A DNA stretch of 59,227 nt from an uncultured delta proteobacterium (GTDB lineage: Bacteria > Desulfobacterota > Desulfovibrionia > Desulfovibrionales > Desulfovibrionaceae), in NCBI GenBank assembly GCA_903843965.1, contig CAIMRY010000042.1:1-59227 (forward strand), given 5' to 3'. Numbering within the stretch: the stretch's first letter is position 1; the number at the start of each line of letters is the position of its first letter. Under the pieces are notes generated by a model that was not told the DNA's origin, did not search any database, and worked only from the letters and a program-made list of their open reading frames with translations. Position numbers and translations under genes: made by a program. Below are positions 55,777 through 59,227 of this stretch, one piece after another.

Positions 55777-57363
55777 TTACAAAATGAATTTTGACTCATA
55801 GATGTCTGGAAGATCATTTTCCAATAAAACTGCATCACCAAGCGTAACGTTTCTACTAATCCAGGCCTCTGCTTCCTTAAAAGTATTACAAAGTACAACA
55901 TCTTGCTCGGCGGAACGATTACCCTGAAAAGCTTCAATAAATGAGGGAATCCTGCGCGGGCAAACAGCAACCAAAATATCGACGTAATTTACTGAGAGCG
56001 CCCCCAACTGCGCGTGTTCTTCCACATGGGTTTGGCCAAGTTCAACAAGGCCTGGTGTAACTAATATTCGACGGCCCTTTCCATCCGCCATAACATGCAG
56101 CAACTCTAATGCAGAACGAAAGCCGATGGGGTTAGAGTTGTACGCGTCATCAATCAATACAACGCCTGGCGTGTATTGCTTTACCTCAAGTCTGTGCGCA
56201 ATCTGAGGCATACTTGTCAAGGCGTGAATGATGTCGACAGGATTATAGCCCAAAGAACAGGCTGCGCCAAAGGCAATGGCAGCATTCATCGCATGGTGAA
56301 GGCCGAATAGGGAGATATCAAAAGAGTAACGGTTCTTGCCATGCAACAATTCTATTGAAAGTCCTTTGAGCGATTGCGTGACATTCGAAAGCTGAATATC
56401 ACCTCGATCTACTCCGCATACTATTATCTTATCCTTGCAATCCCTTTCTAGCGATGAGAACGGAGGGAGACTCAGAACATCTTCTTGAGTTATAACAATC
56501 CCACCGGTCTTTAAAACAAAATCGACCAATTCATATTTGGCTTTTGCGACAGTATCTATAGATTTGAAACGCTCCAGATGTGCTGAACCAATGTTTGTAA
56601 CAATGGCAAGTTGAGGCGGAGTCAGTTTACAAATCCGCGCAATAGAACCAATGCCATAAGCCCCCATCTCAACGATGAAAAATTTATGCTTCCTTTCAAG
56701 TTTCGTTCTGATCACTCTAGAAATGCCCATTGCCGTATTAACGCTTCCGGGCGTAATCAATGTTGGGGAAAAACAATCGAGCACATGACCGAGAATATGC
56801 TTTACCGATGTTTTTCCATATGAACCCGTTATACCAACAATATGTGGCGAAAGGTTCTTTACTTTCTTAGAGGCTTCAGACCAAAATTTCTTTTGGATGC
56901 GAGACTCCAAAGGAATGAGGAGAGTGTTTCCGACAATAAGCAGCAAGGGCTGAACGTGAATCAGTGCCAATATAGCCAAAGTTGAAAAAGCCCGATATGT
57001 GACAAATATTCCAATTGAAAGTGACACAACGTACGAAATAAGCAGTATTCGTTTGACACGGTCGGTAATTGCAAGCTTCTTTTTCGCAGATACCCTTGGG
57101 TCTTTCTCGTGTATGGATACACCAAGAAGGATCACAGCGTATGCGCTGTATGGAGCGAAGTGGCTGCTCCTCAAGAAAAACAAGACACAAGCTGTAATCA
57201 CCACAAGCGATGTGCCGATCATGTCAATCACAAAGTGGTAGAGTATCCATTTGAAAAATCGGACATTGTCATATTCTTCTTGTTGAAAAATATGAATATA
57301 CGTCAGCGATCGTTTGAACATAAAGAAAAAGAATGCGGCAAGAAACACGATCTTCCAAATCAT
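55777..57363 (-). CDS. membrane-anchored MurF-like Mur ligase
   Basis: 528 residues from the ATG at 57363, which overlaps the hydrolase stop (ATGA). Four or five hydrophobic helices fill residues 1-152 (about 3-17, 38-65, 74-84, 105-125, 128-152). The Mur ligase middle domain then has its ATP loop ITGSYGKTS at 178-186 and a MurF-type stretch (EMGAYGIGSI, NIGSAHLERF). IDDAYNSNPIGF and TPGLVELG match MurF-specific motifs. The usual N-terminal UDP-MurNAc domain is absent. It probably joins D-Ala-D-Ala or a related unit to a peptide, perhaps on a membrane-bound substrate. Strongly AT-rich compared with the genome. Confidence 0.88.
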   Translation of the reverse strand: MIWKIVFLAAFFFFMFKRSLTYIHIFQQEEYDNVRFFKWILYHFVIDMIGTSLVVITACVLFFLRSSHFAPYSAYAVILLGVSIHEKDPRVSAKKKLAITDRVKRILLISYVVSLSIGIFVTYRAFSTLAILALIHVQPLLLIVGNTLLIPLESRIQKKFWSEASKKVKNLSPHIVGITGSYGKTSVKHILGHVLDCFSPTLITPGSVNTAMGISRVIRTKLERKHKFFIVEMGAYGIGSIARICKLTPPQLAIVTNIGSAHLERFKSIDTVAKAKYELVDFVLKTGGIVITQEDVLSLPPFSSLERDCKDKIIVCGVDRGDIQLSNVTQSLKGLSIELLHGKNRYSFDISLFGLHHAMNAAIAFGAACSLGYNPVDIIHALTSMPQIAHRLEVKQYTPGVVLIDDAYNSNPIGFRSALELLHVMADGKGRRILVTPGLVELGQTHVEEHAQLGALSVNYVDILVAVCPRRIPSFIEAFQGNRSAEQDVVLCNTFKEAEAWISRNVTLGDAVLLENDLPDIYESKFIL

Positions 57364-58142
57364 AGCGAACACTCTTTCATAAAATGCAACAGATGATGGC
57401 GAAGTTGGTGCATGCCATCCGACAGAATATCAACGTGGCCAAAATGAGGCAACCGGACAAGTGTTGCTCTTCGGAAGAGCTTTGAAAATGCATCGCCCAT
57501 TGAGACAGGCGTTTCGGTGTCCATTTCACCGTATACCAGGAACACAGGGCATTCCACTGTCTTGGCCACATCAGACAAGTCTTCTCTGATCACTGCTGAA
57601 AATATCGGACGCATGGGGCCAGCTGTCGCGTAATCACGGCTGCCAAAGTATGCTCCGAGCTTTTCACGAAGTGCTGTGGTCGGCACGATCCTTTTCAAAA
57701 GCTTGTACGTGAAGATCTTGCTTTTAATTTTTGCCGATCCAAGGATGCTTCTTTTAATCGGCAATCCTGCTGCACCGATCAGAAACAGCCCATCGATCAA
57801 TTCAGGGTAATGTGCGGCCAGTTGAATGCCTACTCTGCACCCAAAAGAATGCCCTACCCATACTCTTGACTGCTTTGGAACCGTTTGCAGCCAGCTGGCG
57901 ACATGATCAGCGTACTGGCGGGTTCCCCATACTGACGAAGGCATTGGACTGCTTCCAAAACCTGGGAAATCGAGCAATATATTTGAATATTTTCGCGAGA
58001 AAAAATCTGCCAAGGGAGCCAAAGCGCTGTGTGTATGCATCCATCCATGCCCCCACACCAGTTGCGTTGTGTTGTCACTTGAGGGAAGTCCAAGGGATCG
58101 ATAGGACAACGGATGTCCCATAGTGGAAACTTCGTTCATCAT
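57360..58142 (-). CDS. alpha/beta hydrolase of the island cassette
   Basis: 260 residues. The oxyanion region is WGHGWMHTHSA, the nucleophile elbow GHSFG holds the Ser, GEMDTETP gives the Asp and PHFGHVDIL the His, so the triad is intact. No signal peptide is present, so it is cytoplasmic. The substrate is unknown. It is the first gene after the promoter and is translationally coupled to the MurF-like gene, which suggests a role in the same pathway, for example removing or hydrolysing an ester-linked or peptide by-product. Confidence 0.85.
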   Translation of the reverse strand: MMNEVSTMGHPLSYRSLGLPSSDNTTQLVWGHGWMHTHSALAPLADFFSRKYSNILLDFPGFGSSPMPSSVWGTRQYADHVASWLQTVPKQSRVWVGHSFGCRVGIQLAAHYPELIDGLFLIGAAGLPIKRSILGSAKIKSKIFTYKLLKRIVPTTALREKLGAYFGSRDYATAGPMRPIFSAVIREDLSDVAKTVECPVFLVYGEMDTETPVSMGDAFSKLFRRATLVRLPHFGHVDILSDGMHQLRHHLLHFMKECSL

Positions 58143-58167
58143 CTCAGACCGTCAGCCCTAGCTGAGA
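58142..58167. promoter_or_regulatory. nested dyads at the cassette transcription start
   Basis: TCAGC-N4-GCTGA (58152-58165) lies inside the larger TCTCAG-N14-CTGAGA (58142-58167), between the -10 element and the hydrolase start codon. It is placed as an operator would be. Confidence 0.5.
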
Positions 58168-58168
58168 C

Positions 58169-58197
58169 ATTATATCCTCTTCTTTTCGGTGCATCAA
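58169..58197 (-). promoter_or_regulatory. strong sigma-70 type promoter of the cassette
   Basis: On the minus strand TTGATG (58192-58197) is followed after 17 bp by a perfect TATAAT (58169-58174). Transcription should start about 20 bases before the hydrolase ATG. Confidence 0.75.
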
Positions 58198-58833
58198 TCG
58201 CGTGATTAGTGTAATGGCGAGGAAAGCCAGTAACTACGCGCTGCAGTGCACCACAATCGTAATGTGCTGACGCGTTTGCATTGAACAGCCTGGCGGATTC
58301 AAGCTTTTTCCGACAAGTACAGGGCGCATCCTCACTCGACGTTATACCTAGCCTTCCCTTACACACTTCTGCTGCACCTACAGGACAAAGAATCCCGCGA
58401 GCGCAACAGCGCCATCCAATAATTCCATCTCATCGGTCCACTGGCTGGAGCGTCAGGACATCATGACGGATTTGATAAATAATGAGCATCAAGGCAGTTG
58501 CAAAGCAGGTTTCTTTGCACATATTTCTATATTCACTTTCAAATTTCTGGAAAGCTTCTTCCGAAGAACCCCCTTGTGCATCATGACACAGCCTACGCAA
58601 TCCGCAGAGGCATCTCCAACGAATCCTGAATCAGCTCATGCTTTTCCAGGCATGACCGAACAAGCAGTTCTCACAACCCGCTCAGACCGTAACTCACACG
58701 CACGCCAGTATAGGCTGCGGCGGCTCTGCACTTGAAATTTTCTAGCCTCCTCCCTGGCCCCTGTCAACAATGCCATATTGGGCGCATACCCGTTGATGTG
58801 CCACGATACTTAGACTTACCCAGGGGAGAGCCG
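58198..58833. other. gene-free stretch between the cassette and the IS remnant
   Basis: About 640 bp of intermediate composition. Short open frames exist (for example 58463-58735, plus) but none has a ribosome binding site and family signal together. No repeat or RNA gene is recognised. Confidence 0.5.
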
Positions 58834-59227
58834 GTGACCCTACCCCGCCGAGTATACCAACCGTAAGTTTGGGCTCTGGCCGGTCTGGTTTTCCTCATTC
58901 ATGGCTCTTCCGTATTCCTCTGGGGCCAATCCGCCAAGCGATGTGTGGGGTCGGGCAGTGTTGTAGTCCTGCCGCCAGGTTTCGATGATGTCCCTGGCCT
59001 CGGCCATGGACCGGAACGCGTGGGCGTTCAGGCACTCCTCGCGGAACCGGCCGTTGAAGCTCTCCACATGCCCGTTCTCCATGGGCCTGCCGGGCCGGAT
59101 GAACTCCAGATGCACTCCGGCGTTGGACGCCTACTGGTCCAGGGCCTTGCCCGTGAACTCCGGCCCGTTGTCGCTGCGCAGGTGCTTCGGGCATTCGCCG
59201 CGCAGGCAAAGCTGCTCCAGCACCCGC
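58834..59227 (-). pseudogene. IS3-family transposase (OrfB) fragment with an in-frame stop
   Basis: On the minus strand the frame reads RSDNGPEF (second catalytic Asp), then GKALDQ, a TAG at 59131-59133 and ASNAGV, then GHVESFNGRFREECLN (catalytic Glu) and RPHTSLGGLAPEEY near the end. Relatives have Trp (TGG) where TAG stands, so one G-to-A change has inactivated it. The gene runs past the window end. TGACCCTACCCC near 58835 is probably the terminal inverted repeat. Confidence 0.85.

Noticed and set aside
54391-58142. Reading the cassette as a vancomycin-resistance (VanA-type) operon
   Set aside because: The ligase has the Lys-Tyr pair of D-Ala-D-Ala enzymes, and no VanH-like dehydrogenase, VanX-like dipeptidase or VanRS pair is present.
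58463-58735. 90-codon frame in the gap before the IS remnant
   Set aside because: No ribosome binding site of quality, no motif, and mixed composition; not supported as a gene.

Overview
The window is high-GC DNA (my impression is roughly two thirds G+C) with foreign, lower-GC patches at both ends and around 38.6 kb. Gene content points to a sulfate-reducing deltaproteobacterium of the Desulfovibrio group: a siroheme decarboxylase gene next to hemL (the alternative heme route), a TIGR03960-type radical SAM protein fused to DUF2344, a NifX/NifB-like protein, and a complete-looking dcw (division and cell wall) cluster in the order usual for that group, apart from one gap. This placement is inference from gene content and order.

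Layout. 1-1.25 kb: a low-GC patch with a partial unknown ORF and a possible HEPN-like protein, ending at a minus-strand tRNA-Ala(CGC). 1.3-8.4 kb: a lipoprotein, a small conserved protein, the TIGR03960/DUF2344 radical SAM protein, a polysaccharide deacetylase, a PilZ protein and an HD-GYP protein. 8.6-26.4 kb: the dcw cluster mraZ-rsmH-ftsL-ftsI-murE-(no murF)-mraY-murD-ftsW-murG-murC-murB-ftsQ-ftsA-ftsZ, followed by a second B12-binding-type radical SAM gene; four MraZ boxes spaced exactly 10 bp precede mraZ. 26.8-31.7 kb: a ZraP/ZraS/ZraR-like metal or envelope stress module with a sigma-54 promoter, plus a NifX-like gene. 31.7-38.1 kb: a palindromic repeat pair, a chemoreceptor, a NifU-like protein lacking one cluster cysteine, gltX, a threonine aldolase and a DUF1566 protein. 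38.5-42.6 kb: a low-GC orphan membrane protein, hemL, the siroheme decarboxylase subunit and gpsA. 42.9-45.4 kb: a SPASM radical SAM protein and a diguanylate cyclase. 45.6-52.7 kb: a five-gene operon of a PhnD-like binding lipoprotein, a Cys-rich membrane histidine kinase, a stand-alone receiver, a PEP-synthase-like phosphotransferase and a dual-specificity phosphatase fused to a YkgJ-type Cys domain. 53-54.1 kb: two small uncharacterised genes. 54.2-58.2 kb: a low-GC minus-strand cassette of alpha/beta hydrolase, membrane-anchored MurF-like ligase and D-Ala-D-Ala ligase. 58.8 kb to the end: a broken IS3-family transposase.

The most interesting point joins two distant places. murF is missing from between murE and mraY, where only about 125 bp with a 43-codon ORF remains. 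About 42 kb away an apparently acquired cassette encodes a MurF-type ligase whose usual UDP-binding N-terminal domain is replaced by several membrane helices, together with the ligase that makes its likely substrate, D-Ala-D-Ala. Either the cassette has taken over the MurF step, or it carries out a separate, membrane-bound peptidoglycan reaction. The second candidate new system is the PhnD/kinase/receiver/phosphotransferase/phosphatase operon. A third theme is recurrent in-frame 12-bp tandem repeats in linker regions of at least seven unrelated genes.
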